IMG/VR virus record: IMGVR_UViG_3300020455_000051
Span: 1-34,200 of that record
From: a virus
Length of the DNA stretch: 34,200 nucleotides
Strand: one strand, 5' to 3'
The notes under the pieces were generated by a model, which was not told the origin of the DNA, ran no database searches, and saw only the letters and a program-made list of their open reading frames with translations. Both the position numbers and the translations under genes were made by a program. The stretch's first letter is position 1. Each line of letters begins with the position of its first letter. Shown here one piece after another: positions 23,313 to 31,183 of the stretch.

Positions 23313-24010
23313 TTCATTATCATGGAACACCATTAACACCTAGAGAACAGTTATATAAAATGGCTGGTAAACATTTCTGTGTAAGTTTTGCAGATGCAAG
23401 AGATGCAGATCTTTGTTTACAAATAGGTCAATCTATAATGTGGGATAATGGTGCTTTCACATCTTACACTCAAAACAAGCAGATCGATTATAACAAATTG
23501 TATGCTTGGCTTGAGCCTAAACTTGGTCATCCTCATTGGTGTGTTATTCCAGATGTTATAGGTGGTTCTATTAAGGATAATAAAAAACTTTTGTTACAGC
23601 ATCCTTTTCCAGAAAATTTATCATCTCCTGTATGGCATCTTAATTTAAATATAGATTATCTTCTTTTCTTAACAGATAGATATCCAAAAATTTGTTTTGG
23701 TAGTTCTGGCGAATATTGGAAAGTAGGATCTGATAAATGGTGCAATAGAATAGATGAAGCATTTAATGAGTTAGCAAAAAAACATAGGCATTTACCACAT
23801 ATTCATATGCTTAGAGGATTGGCACAAGCTGGAAAAAAATATCCATTTGCTTCTGCTGATAGTGTTAATGTAGCTCGTAATTATAAAGATAAAAATTTAT
23901 GTCCAGAATTGATGGCTAGAAAAATTGATGCCATTCAATGCCCAGTAAAATGGGTTCAGCAACCAACTCAACAACAATTAAAAGTAATAGGAGAAACATT
24001 ATGGCAATAA
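23309..24010 (+). CDS. TGT/DpdA-like deazaguanine transglycosylase
   Basis: Start chosen at ATG 23309, which overlaps the transporter stop (ATGA); a frame start at 23288 would enter the transporter gene. The 233-residue protein has the elements of a tRNA-guanine-transglycosylase-type TIM barrel: MWDNGAFTSY (D46, cf. TGT DSGGF), VIPDVIGG (D82), ICFGSSGEY, and YPFASADSVNVARN with D184 as the likely nucleophile. It is shorter than tRNA TGT (about 375) and lacks the C-terminal zinc site with its Cys cluster, as in DNA-directed DpdA proteins. Probable role: exchange of guanine for preQ0-type base in phage DNA. A role on tRNA is not excluded. Confidence 0.72.
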   Translation: MIHYHGTPLTPREQLYKMAGKHFCVSFADARDADLCLQIGQSIMWDNGAFTSYTQNKQIDYNKLYAWLEPKLGHPHWCVIPDVIGGSIKDNKKLLLQHPFPENLSSPVWHLNLNIDYLLFLTDRYPKICFGSSGEYWKVGSDKWCNRIDEAFNELAKKHRHLPHIHMLRGLAQAGKKYPFASADSVNVARNYKDKNLCPELMARKIDAIQCPVKWVQQPTQQQLKVIGETLWQ

Positions 24011-24201
24011 TCTATGACGTATCACAGGGAACTAAGTATTTGAAGGATGGCGAAGAGAAAACCAGATGGCAAAGACTGGGAGTTGCCTTTGAAAAGGAAG
24101 GTAAAATCACTTCTGTTAAGCTAGAAGCTTTACCAATTCCCAACAAAGAGGGCGAGATTTGGTTAAATATCTTCCCTCAAAAAGATAAAGTTCCATTTTA
24201 A
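24001..24201 (+). CDS. 66-residue small beta-type protein
   Basis: The ATG at 24001 with AGGAGAAAC upstream is preferred; it overlaps the TGT-like gene by 10 bases. The product, starting MAIIYDVSQGTKYLKDGEEK, with KTRWQRLGVAFEKEG and EIWLNIFPQ, alternates strands as in small OB or SH3-like proteins. Its stop overlaps the terminase gene start. I do not know its function; DNA-binding or an accessory to modification or packaging is possible. Confidence 0.6.
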   Translation: MAIIYDVSQGTKYLKDGEEKTRWQRLGVAFEKEGKITSVKLEALPIPNKEGEIWLNIFPQKDKVPF

Positions 24202-24599
24202 TGTCCAGAGTAACTCCAAAATTAGGTCGTTTTGGTGGCATAGGAGCTATTCAGAAGCGATTAAAGGGATCTCGGTTGATATATGACAATCGAGATCAAC
24301 TTGCTCTGGCGATGTTAGAGATGGCTTCTACGAATATAACCGATGTTATTGAATGGGAAGGAGAGGAAGTTAAGATTAAGGAGATGAAGGACATACCAGA
24401 AACTTCATTAAATGCGATTAAGAAGATTAAAGTTGTCCCTACTAAGGCTGGTAATCAGATTGAGGTTGAGCTTTACGATAAAGTTAGGCTGATGCAGTTA
24501 TTGGCTAAGAGTGCTGGATTATTAGATGAAGAAAAGGAAGTAGATAAACCAGCAGTTGTTAATATTGAGATGGTTATGCCAGATGATAAATCCAAATGA
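24201..24599 (+). CDS. Terminase small subunit
   Basis: A 132-residue protein with the Terminase_2-type C-terminal region: SLNAIKKIKVVPTKAGNQIEVELYDK followed by RLMQLLAKSAGLL. The N-terminal basic part (GGIGAIQKRLKGSR, DNRDQLALAMLEMAS) would contact DNA. It recognises the packaging site and stimulates the large subunit, whose gene lies downstream. TerS of this group forms a ring. Confidence 0.82.
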   Translation: MSRVTPKLGRFGGIGAIQKRLKGSRLIYDNRDQLALAMLEMASTNITDVIEWEGEEVKIKEMKDIPETSLNAIKKIKVVPTKAGNQIEVELYDKVRLMQLLAKSAGLLDEEKEVDKPAVVNIEMVMPDDKSK

Positions 24600-24780
24600 T
24601 GAAGAAAAATTTGAAGATTATCCTCAAGATTTCATTGAGAAGATGGATGATCTGAAAGGTAAAGTTAGGAAAGTTTCGATGTTTGAGGTTTTGAGGTTTA
24701 GCTGTGATGAAATTGAAAGTCCTAATGGAGTAAATAGTTATGGTTATCAAGGAGTAATAGATGGCAGAAAAAAAAGATGA
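24583..24780 (+). CDS. Small acidic protein between the terminase subunits
   Basis: The chosen start at 24583 (MINPNDEEKFEDYPQDF) overlaps the small terminase gene; a longer upstream frame to 24556 exists. The 65-residue product is acidic and helical (EKMDDLKGKVRKVSMFEVL) and contains the ribosome site for the large subunit (AAGGAG). No family recognised. It may be a terminase accessory, or mainly serve translational coupling. Confidence 0.5.
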   Translation: MINPNDEEKFEDYPQDFIEKMDDLKGKVRKVSMFEVLRFSCDEIESPNGVNSYGYQGVIDGRKKR

Positions 24781-26308
24781 TTTATTAACACCAGCAAGTT
24801 TGAAATGGGATTTTAGTGAAAGTCCTACTGTAGCGAAGTTTATGAAGTCTAATAGTTTTGTTAGAGGGATTATGGGAGCTGTTGGATCTGGTAAGAGTTA
24901 TGCTTGTTGTGCTGAAATCTTTAGGAGAGCTATTCAGCAGAAGCCTAGTCCCAGAGATGGAATTAGATATACCAGATTTGCTATTGTTAGAAATAGTTAT
25001 CCTATGCTGAAAACAACTACGTTAAAAACATGGCTTGAATTATTCCCAGAGAATATTTGGGGAAATGTTCATCACTCGCCACCGATAACTCATCACATAA
25101 AATTACCACCTAGAGGAGATGCTTCTGGGATAGATTGTGAGGTTTTGTTCTTAGCATTAGATCAACCTAAAGATATCCGAAAGCTTTTATCTCTTGAATT
25201 AACTGGAGCTTTTGTAAACGAAGCTAAGACCTTACCGAAAGCTGTTATAGATGGATTATCTCATAGAGTAGGAAGATATCCGACTAAGGCAGATGGTGGC
25301 TGTACTTGGCGAGGAATAATCATGGATACTAATGCTATGGAAGATGATCATTGGTGGTATCGTCTGGCAGAAAAAGAAACTCCTAAAGGAAAATTTAAAT
25401 GGGAATTTTTTAAACAATATCCAGCAGTATTAGAAATCCCTCTTGAAGAATTACCAGATGATATGCCAGAAGCTCAAGGATATATATTCCAAGCTGGTAA
25501 ATGGTGGAAAACTAATCCTAAAGCTGAAAACCTAAATAATTTGCCAGATGGTTATTATGATCAGCTTTTAGGTGGTAAAAACTTAGATTGGATTAGATGC
25601 TATGCCAAAGGCGAATATACCTTTGTGCAAGAAGGAAAACCTGTCTGGCAAGAATATAATGATGAAATTATGTCGGCTGACTTAGAGCCAGATCCGACAG
25701 TCCCTATTCATATCGGCTTAGACTTTGGATTAACTCCAGCTAGTGTATTTGCCCAGAAACTTAGAAATGGTCGATGGCATATTTTACATGAGCTGGTAAC
25801 AGAAGATATGGGATTAGAAAGATTCTGTAGTATTTTAAAAAGTGAGATTGCCAGTAGATTTCCTAAATTTGAGATTGTGATATGGGGAGATCCAGCAGGT
25901 ATGCAAAGAGATGCTATCTTTGAAACAACTGCCTTCCAGCATTTAAAAACTCATGGCTTGATGGCACAGCCAACAGCAACTAATGATTTTAGAACTAGAA
26001 GAGAAGCTCTGGCTATTCCTATGGGAAGATTGATAGAAGGCAAGGCTGGATTTATTGTTGATAAGAAATGCATAAAATTAAGAAAATCTTTATCTGGTGG
26101 TTATCACTATAAACGAGTAGCTGTAGGAGCTGGGCAAGAAAGGTTTAAAGATGTTCCCCACAAGGATATGCACTCACATATCGGAGATGCCTGTGGTTAT
26201 TGTCTGTTGGGATCTGAACATAGAATTATGACGAAGCGACCTACTCAATTTAATAATTTTAGACCAACTATTGTTAAGACTTTGGATTTCGATGTTTTCG
26301 CTTCCTAG
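24761..26308 (+). CDS. terL: Terminase large subunit (packaging ATPase/nuclease)
   Basis: A 515-residue packaging motor. Walker A GAVGSGKS (residues 39-46) and a Walker-B-like LTGAFVNEA lie in the N-terminal ATPase; MDTNAMEDDHW is the coupling region. The RNase-H-like nuclease begins at IHIGLDFGLTPASVFAQ, followed by IWGDPAG and a GDACGY end, with acidic residues expected to hold metal. It acts with the portal and TerS. AAGGAG precedes the start. Good full-length family member. Confidence 0.93.
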   Translation: MAEKKDDLLTPASLKWDFSESPTVAKFMKSNSFVRGIMGAVGSGKSYACCAEIFRRAIQQKPSPRDGIRYTRFAIVRNSYPMLKTTTLKTWLELFPENIWGNVHHSPPITHHIKLPPRGDASGIDCEVLFLALDQPKDIRKLLSLELTGAFVNEAKTLPKAVIDGLSHRVGRYPTKADGGCTWRGIIMDTNAMEDDHWWYRLAEKETPKGKFKWEFFKQYPAVLEIPLEELPDDMPEAQGYIFQAGKWWKTNPKAENLNNLPDGYYDQLLGGKNLDWIRCYAKGEYTFVQEGKPVWQEYNDEIMSADLEPDPTVPIHIGLDFGLTPASVFAQKLRNGRWHILHELVTEDMGLERFCSILKSEIASRFPKFEIVIWGDPAGMQRDAIFETTAFQHLKTHGLMAQPTATNDFRTRREALAIPMGRLIEGKAGFIVDKKCIKLRKSLSGGYHYKRVAVGAGQERFKDVPHKDMHSHIGDACGYCLLGSEHRIMTKRPTQFNNFRPTIVKTLDFDVFAS

Positions 26309-26783
26309 ATTAAATAGAGTTTTAAAATTAGATTATCCAGAAGATAAGATTGTAAACTTTCATCCTATGCATCTGGATTTGATTGAATTAAATAAATTTG
26401 ACCAAGAAAATCTTTTAGAAAATAAACATAATATGCATAAACTTTATGAGTTTGCAAAAGCTGGATTAGGCTTTACTGCAATGTCTGGGAATACAATCTA
26501 TGCAATCTTTGGTATCTGGGATTTATGGGATGGAGTTTCTGAAGCTTGGTTAATCCCATCTAACAATATTTCCAGAAAAACTTTAAAATTTCATAGGGTT
26601 GCTCTTAGGTTTTTTGAGTATTATGCCAGAGAAAAGCATACAAAAAGGATGCAGTTTACTGTTTGTTCGCACAATGTACAGGCTTACAAGTGGGCAGAGA
26701 GGTGTTACTTTAAGAGAGAAGCTGAAATGTTGCATTATGGCATTAAAGGCGAAAACTATTATTTATATGCGAGGATATTTTAA
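26292..26783 (+). CDS. GNAT-like (T7 gp13/DUF2833-type) phage protein
   Basis: The ATG at 26292 is chosen over a TTG at 26271, both inside the terminase gene end. The 163-residue protein has a GNAT-type core: GLGFTAMSGNTIYAIFG.WDLW, a helix LRFFEYYAREKHTKRMQFTVCSHN, then AYKWAERCYFKREAE. T7 gp13 and the DUF2833 group, found near structural genes, share this layout. Whether it has acetyltransferase activity is unknown; it may assist assembly of the internal virion proteins. Coupled to the next gene by TAATG. Confidence 0.65.
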   Translation: MFSLPRLNRVLKLDYPEDKIVNFHPMHLDLIELNKFDQENLLENKHNMHKLYEFAKAGLGFTAMSGNTIYAIFGIWDLWDGVSEAWLIPSNNISRKTLKFHRVALRFFEYYAREKHTKRMQFTVCSHNVQAYKWAERCYFKREAEMLHYGIKGENYYLYARIF

Positions 26784-27025
26784 TGGGTAGTTTATTTGGA
26801 AGTTCATCTCCACCACCACCAGACACATCTGATTTAGATGAAAGAGAAAGTAAATTAGAACGTCAAGAAAATGAAGAAAAAAGAAAAATTGCTTCTCGAT
26901 CTAGGGCAAGGCGAACTGGTGGATCTAATCTATTGATGACACAAAGAGAAGGTGGATCTGCTGTAGGTAATCCAACACAAGAACAAACAACTCTTGGATA
27001 TGCCAGAAACAGTAGAAACGTATAA
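26783..27025 (+). CDS. Small conserved structural-region protein
   Basis: An 80-residue protein opening MGSLFGSSSPPPPD, followed by a charged helical region (LDERESKLERQENEEKRKIASRSRARRTGG) and a Gln/Gly-rich tail. Myristoyl-like starts of this type (MGS.F....PPPP) are common in small proteins just before podovirus portal genes. TAATG coupling with the preceding gene. Likely a minor virion or assembly protein. Confidence 0.65.
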   Translation: MGSLFGSSSPPPPDTSDLDERESKLERQENEEKRKIASRSRARRTGGSNLLMTQREGGSAVGNPTQEQTTLGYARNSRNV

Positions 27026-27033
27026 AATTTTAA

Positions 27034-27135
27034 ATGAAAAAATTTATTCGCAATCCAAAGTTTAAAGAAGAACCTATTGAAGAAACTTCTGAAGAAGAAG
27101 AAAAAAAAGAAGAAGATCAAGAAGGTGGAGAATAA
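27034..27135 (+). CDS. 33-residue acidic micro-protein before the portal
   Basis: A frame starting MKKFIRNPKFKEEPIEETSEEE and ending in GGE has an acidic stretch of mostly Glu. Its last codons form the ribosome site (GGTGGAG) of the portal gene, and it fills the gap exactly. There is no strong ribosome site of its own. It may be a real small assembly factor or a leader for coupling. The long frame read on the opposite strand here is a shadow of its AGA-rich codons. Confidence 0.45.
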   Translation: MKKFIRNPKFKEEPIEETSEEEEKKEEDQEGGE

Positions 27136-27138
27136 TCT

Positions 27139-28701
27139 ATGGCTGAACTTTCTGTAAGTGAAATTAAAAAAAGATTTAAAAATGCTGAAGCTGAAAAAGA
27201 GCAATGGCGATCTATTTATGAAGAAGCTTATGAATACTGCCTTCCAATGAGAAATCTTTACGATGGTTACTATGATGGTGGAGCTGTCGGACAAGATAAA
27301 ATGAAAAGAATTTTTGATAGTACAGCTATTCATTCTACATCAAGATTTGCTAATCGCATCCAAAGTGCATTATTTCCTCCCCAAAGATCTTGGTGTAGAT
27401 TGACTTCTGGTTCAGATATTCCTCCAGAACGTCAAGTTGAAGTCGAACAAATCCTCGATGATTATAATGAAAAGATGTTTAGCATTATGAATCAATCTGG
27501 CTTTGACTTGGCTATGGGAGAGTTCTTACTGGATCTAGCTATTGGAACATCTGTGATGCTGATACAGGCTGGAGATGAAACAACTCCAATTAGATATACA
27601 GCAGTTCCTTCATACCAGATTTGTTTTGAAGAAGGAGCTAATGGAACTGTCGATACTGTTTACAGAAAAATGAAAAGACCATTTGATGTAATTATGAAAG
27701 AGTTTCCAGATGCTACAATTCCTAAAGAAGTTTCAGATAAATTTTTAGAAGATCCTACAAAAAAAGTAGAATTATTAGAAGCTACCTATGAAAAAGATGG
27801 ATTTATTTATTATTGTGTATCGACTATGGAAGGAGATCACAAACTCGTTTCCAGAACTCTTAAAGGTATGCCATTTGTAATTAGCCGATATATGGTTGCC
27901 AGTAATGAAAAATATGGGAGAGGAGTTGCATTAATGGCTCTTCCAGATATTAAAACTTTAAACAAAGTAACCGAATTAACTCTTAAAAATGCATCAATTT
28001 CTATCGGTGGAGTTTTTACTGCTGTGGATGATGGAGTGCTAAATCCACAAACAATATCAATACAAGCTGGATCTGTTATAGGTGTTTCTTCTAATGGTGG
28101 AGCTAGAGGAGCTTCTCTTGCTCCTTTACCTAGATCTGGGGATGCAAATATGTCCCAGATACTAACAAATGATTTAAGAGCTAACATTAAGAGAATGATG
28201 TTAGATGATGAAATTGCTCCAGAAAATATGTCAGCTAGAACTGCTTTAGAAATCCAGCATAAGATAACTTCCCTATCAGAAAACATGGGTGCTAGTTTTG
28301 GAAGACTTATTTCTGAAACATTAGTTCCTATTGTCAGAAGAACTTTAGAACTTATGGATGAAATGGGGATGATAGAACTGCCATTAAAGATAGATGGATT
28401 GCAAGTAAAGATAGTTCCTGTATCTCCATTAGCGATGGCTTCAAATCAAGATAAAGTAAATGATGTTTTAGCATTTTTACAAATGTCCCAGCAATTAGGA
28501 GCTGTCGGTGGATCATTGTTAAAAATGGATGCTGTAGGAGATTACATAGCTGATATGCTTGGTATCCCCTCTTCTCTTAGAACGACTAATGAAGAACGAC
28601 AGCAAATCATGGAACAAACAATGCAGTTAGCTCAACAGCAACTTGAAATGCAACAAGGACAAATGCCACCAGAGCAACCACAAGAACAACCAGTAGGGTA
28701 A
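27139..28701 (+). CDS. Portal (head-tail connector), T7 gp8 type
   Basis: A 520-residue portal of the podovirus head-tail connector family. Opening KKRFKNAEAEKEQWRSIYEEAYEYCLPMRN and STAIHSTSRFANRIQSALFPP are diagnostic. The middle includes RYMVASNEKYGRGVALMALPDIKTLN and LAPLPRSGDANMSQ; the C-terminal tail is Gln/Pro-rich. It forms the dodecameric vertex ring through which DNA passes. GGAG precedes the start. T7 gp8 is 536 residues. Confidence 0.93.
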   Translation: MAELSVSEIKKRFKNAEAEKEQWRSIYEEAYEYCLPMRNLYDGYYDGGAVGQDKMKRIFDSTAIHSTSRFANRIQSALFPPQRSWCRLTSGSDIPPERQVEVEQILDDYNEKMFSIMNQSGFDLAMGEFLLDLAIGTSVMLIQAGDETTPIRYTAVPSYQICFEEGANGTVDTVYRKMKRPFDVIMKEFPDATIPKEVSDKFLEDPTKKVELLEATYEKDGFIYYCVSTMEGDHKLVSRTLKGMPFVISRYMVASNEKYGRGVALMALPDIKTLNKVTELTLKNASISIGGVFTAVDDGVLNPQTISIQAGSVIGVSSNGGARGASLAPLPRSGDANMSQILTNDLRANIKRMMLDDEIAPENMSARTALEIQHKITSLSENMGASFGRLISETLVPIVRRTLELMDEMGMIELPLKIDGLQVKIVPVSPLAMASNQDKVNDVLAFLQMSQQLGAVGGSLLKMDAVGDYIADMLGIPSSLRTTNEERQQIMEQTMQLAQQQLEMQQGQMPPEQPQEQPVG

Positions 28702-28702
28702 A

Positions 28703-28993
28703 ATGGCAAATCAATCTGAAAAAATAAGATCAATCAATTCTGTTGGTTGGGATGGAGTAAATTCCACAGTTCAACCTTTTAAAAATAAAAACGAACAAAA
28801 TGATTTAGATATATCTTTTGCTCAATGCTTTCAAACCGAAGCTGGGCAGAATGTTTTAAAATATTTTGAAAAAGTTTATTTGGATCAACCAGCATGGATA
28901 CCTTCAGCAGATCCTAGTTATGGCTATGCTAGAGAAGGACAAAATTCGGTAATAAGAGAAATAAAGCAAAGGATAAGGAGAACCTATGGCTGA
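28703..28993 (+). CDS. Bbp19-like small phage protein
   Basis: A 96-residue protein with FAQCFQTEAGQNVLKYFEKVYLDQP and YAREGQNSVIREIKQRI, a pattern of the Bbp19-type proteins that lie between portal and scaffold genes in podoviruses. Function unproven; possibly head completion. It overlaps the scaffold gene by eight bases. Confidence 0.75.
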   Translation: MANQSEKIRSINSVGWDGVNSTVQPFKNKNEQNDLDISFAQCFQTEAGQNVLKYFEKVYLDQPAWIPSADPSYGYAREGQNSVIREIKQRIRRTYG

Positions 28994-29798
28994 AGCAGAA
29001 CAACAAGTAGAACAATCTACAGAACCACCTAAAGGATTAATGGCAACAGTAGAGGTCGAAAATGAAACTAATCAAGATCCAGAGAGTATTAATGAGAATA
29101 ATATCTCGCATACTCAAAATGATGAACCTAAGAAAGAAATCGCAGAAAGACCAGAGCATATTCCAGAAAAGTTCTGGGATGCCAAAACAGGTAAAGTCAG
29201 AGAAGAAGAAGCTTTCAAGTCGTTACAAAGCCTCGAACAAAAATTCTCGCAAGGCAAACACAAAGTCCCAGAAACGTATGACACAGAAGTCTTAACATCA
29301 AAAGGTTATGATCTGGAAGATCCGATGGTAGAAACTTATGTTAATTGGTGTAAATCTAATGGTGTAAATCAAAATGGTTTTGAAGATTTAGCTAATAAAA
29401 TAATTGGTTTATCTGGTCAAACAAAAGAAAATTATGAATATGAAGAAAAAGCTGAATTAGAAAAATTAGGAAATAATGCAGATGCTATTATTAAATCTAA
29501 TAAACAATGGGCAAACAGCTTAGTTACTAAAGGTCAGCTTTCAGAAGAAGAAAGAGCTGAAATAGATGTTTTAGGTTATACTGCTTCTGGTCAAAGAACT
29601 ATCCAAAAGCTAAGAGCTATGATGGGAGATACAAGGCAAATCCCAGTTGGAGAAACATCATCTCTTAAAGAAAGCGAATCAGAATTTTCTGTTAGAATGG
29701 CTAATATGATGGCTGATCCTAAATATGGAAATGATCCAGCTTATACTCGAAGTGTTGAGCAAGAGTATGAAAAAAGGTATCCTAATAAATCTGGTTAA
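28986..29798 (+). CDS. Capsid scaffolding protein
   Basis: A 270-residue, acidic, Glu/Lys-rich protein with a disordered N-terminus and a segment PEHIPEKFWDAKTGKVREEEAFKSLQSLEQKFSQ, which is a recurrent pattern of T7-gp9-type scaffold proteins. The C-terminus ends in a short basic helix (SVEQEYEKRYPNKSG), the usual capsid-binding end. AAGGAG precedes the start. Position immediately before the capsid gene is canonical. Confidence 0.85.
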   Translation: MAEAEQQVEQSTEPPKGLMATVEVENETNQDPESINENNISHTQNDEPKKEIAERPEHIPEKFWDAKTGKVREEEAFKSLQSLEQKFSQGKHKVPETYDTEVLTSKGYDLEDPMVETYVNWCKSNGVNQNGFEDLANKIIGLSGQTKENYEYEEKAELEKLGNNADAIIKSNKQWANSLVTKGQLSEEERAEIDVLGYTASGQRTIQKLRAMMGDTRQIPVGETSSLKESESEFSVRMANMMADPKYGNDPAYTRSVEQEYEKRYPNKSG

Positions 29799-29992
29799 AC
29801 TCTATAAGTATCATTAAGACTTTACAAGCTACAGCTTGTGATGTAATTATTATATTAATCTATAACCTATTTTCTATAGGCAGATTTGGTTTATGTGAAA
29901 ACATACGTTGCAGAACGATATCTGTAGCCAAAGGCTGGATTTATCCAACAACCTAGATGGTGTTCATTTTTTAACTTTAACAGGAGTTGATT
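29799..29992 (+). promoter_or_regulatory. Capsid-gene leader with consecutive hairpins
   Basis: A 194-base non-coding gap in a genome where most gaps are below 20. Potential stems: 29824-29839 (ACAAGC/GCTTGT), 29866-29880 (CCTAT/ATAGG), 29892-29905 (TATGT-GAAA-ACATA, a GNRA tetraloop), 29911-29924 (CAGA/TCTG), 29926-29936 (AGCC/GGCT), and 29936-29947 (TGGAT/ATCCA). GGTT (888-891 of this kilobase) and GTTG (907-910) could pair with AACC and CAAC near 29949-29953 to close a multibranch. TTTACA at 29821 with TAATTA at 29844 (17 bases) is a possible promoter. Structured leader, regulatory RNA or packaging/origin element are all possible. Confidence 0.5.
29824..29839. repeat. Fifth initiator-type iteron
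   Basis: ACAAGCTACAGCTTGT differs by one base from the first (22230) and one base from the second (22263) iteron in the initiator gene, and no other complete copy was found in the window. It lies 154 bases before the capsid gene start. It could let the initiator act on late gene expression, or form a secondary origin. Confidence 0.65.
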
Positions 29993-30853
29993 ATGTCAAC
30001 AAATCTATCTCCAGCTTTCGTGCAATTATTTGATGCAGAGGTCAAACAAGCCTATCAAGGTACTTCAATGCTTCAAGGAATAGTTCGTACTAGATCTGGT
30101 GTCGAGGGATCGACAGTAAACTTCCCAACCATCGGAAAAGGATCTGCCACAGTTCGCACTCCTTCCACAGATGTTGTGCCTTTAAACTCTTCTTTTGCAT
30201 CTGTTTCATGTAGTCTTACAGACTATATTGCTTCAGAGTATTCTGATATGTTTAACCAACAAAAAGTGAATTTTTCAGAGAGATCTGAACTTGCACAAGT
30301 TGTTGGATCTGCAATCGGAAGAAGGCAAGACCAAATCATCCTAGATGCTTTAGCTTCTGCTTCTGCTGGATCTACAGTAGCTAATACTGTGGTTACAAGT
30401 GGTAGTGCAAGTGCTTCAAACCTTTCGGTAGGTAAGGTCATACAGGCATCAGAAAAGCTAAACATCAAAAATGTACCAGCAACAGACAGACACATGGTTA
30501 TTCATGCTTCTGGTTTAGCTGGATTACTAGCTGATGAAAGAGCTATTAGTGCAGATTATGCATCTATAAAAGCTCTATCACAGGGAAGTGGTCGCATTGG
30601 AGAGTTCATGGGATTTACTATTCATGTAATTGGAGATCGAGATGAAGGTGGTCTTGCCAAAGATGGAAGTAATGACAGAACAAACTTTGCTTTTCATAAA
30701 TCTGCTGTGGGTTGTGCTGTCGGCATAGCTCCTAAGACAGAAATTAACTATGTCCCAGAAAAAACTTCATTCTTAGTAACTGCAATGCTCTCAATGGGTG
30801 CTGTTGCTATTGATGCAGATGGTATCTGTGATGTTATTACAAGGGAGAGTTAA
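29993..30853 (+). CDS. Major capsid protein
   Basis: The ATG at 29993 lies six bases after AGGAG; an in-frame TTG six bases earlier is less good. The 286-residue product (MSTNLSPAFVQLFDAEVKQA) reads as an HK97-fold podovirus capsid protein: YQGTSMLQGIVRTR, EGSTVNFPTIGKG, the RRQDQIILDAL helix, ADERAISADYASI, and MGFTIHVIGD. Its position after the scaffold and before a decoration-like gene is the norm. Shorter than T7 gp10A (345). The assembled shell would be T=7-like by inference. Confidence 0.9.
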   Translation: MSTNLSPAFVQLFDAEVKQAYQGTSMLQGIVRTRSGVEGSTVNFPTIGKGSATVRTPSTDVVPLNSSFASVSCSLTDYIASEYSDMFNQQKVNFSERSELAQVVGSAIGRRQDQIILDALASASAGSTVANTVVTSGSASASNLSVGKVIQASEKLNIKNVPATDRHMVIHASGLAGLLADERAISADYASIKALSQGSGRIGEFMGFTIHVIGDRDEGGLAKDGSNDRTNFAFHKSAVGCAVGIAPKTEINYVPEKTSFLVTAMLSMGAVAIDADGICDVITRES

Positions 30854-30855
30854 AC

Positions 30856-31137
30856 ATGGCTTTTTCAAGAACTGGATGGAATCCTATTGGTGGGCAATCC
30901 AAAAAAGGCACAGCTCCCCAAATCTTCTCATACACTTCTACCGATACTGTAGCCACAGCTAATACTGCTGGTTACTTCAATGATGTATCAGATGAAGTTT
31001 CTGTAGGAGATATGATCTTTTCTAACACTTCAACTGGTGGAACTTTAGTTGCTACATTGCTTTATGTTGTAAGTAATGCTTCTGGAGTTGTCGATGTTAA
31101 CGATGGAACAACACTAGCTAATACAGATAGTGATTAA
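30856..31137 (+). CDS. Small head protein (decoration/fibre candidate)
   Basis: A 93-residue beta-rich protein (PQIFSYTSTDTVATANTAGYFNDVSDEVSVGDMIFSNTS), with no cysteine or membrane span. It lies two bases after the capsid gene and ends before a strong terminator, so it should be made in capsid-like amount, which fits a decoration or head-fibre protein. No name I can support. Confidence 0.65.
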   Translation: MAFSRTGWNPIGGQSKKGTAPQIFSYTSTDTVATANTAGYFNDVSDEVSVGDMIFSNTSTGGTLVATLLYVVSNASGVVDVNDGTTLANTDSD

Positions 31138-31144
31138 CATTTAA

Positions 31145-31183
31145 GGTAGGAGCATCTTTATGATGCTCCTTACCATTTTTTTT
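31145..31183 (+). terminator. Rho-independent terminator after the head genes
   Basis: A stem GGTAGGAGCATC / GATGCTCC-T-TACC (12 pairs with one bulged T) and a five-base loop TTTAT are followed by eight T (31176-31183). It closes the capsid unit just eleven bases before the gp11-like gene, so it probably lowers tail-protein transcription relative to the capsid. The strongest terminator in the window. Confidence 0.88.

Noticed and set aside
26863-27333. Long minus-strand frame over the portal start
   Set aside because: It encodes runs of Phe/Ser that mirror the GAA/AGA-rich codons of the plus-strand genes; it has no ribosome site and crosses three real genes.
29881-29950. tRNA or self-cleaving ribozyme in the capsid leader
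   Set aside because: No cloverleaf with a T-loop and no hammerhead core (CUGAUGA/GAAA arrangement) can be formed; the hairpins match no known small ribozyme that I can identify.
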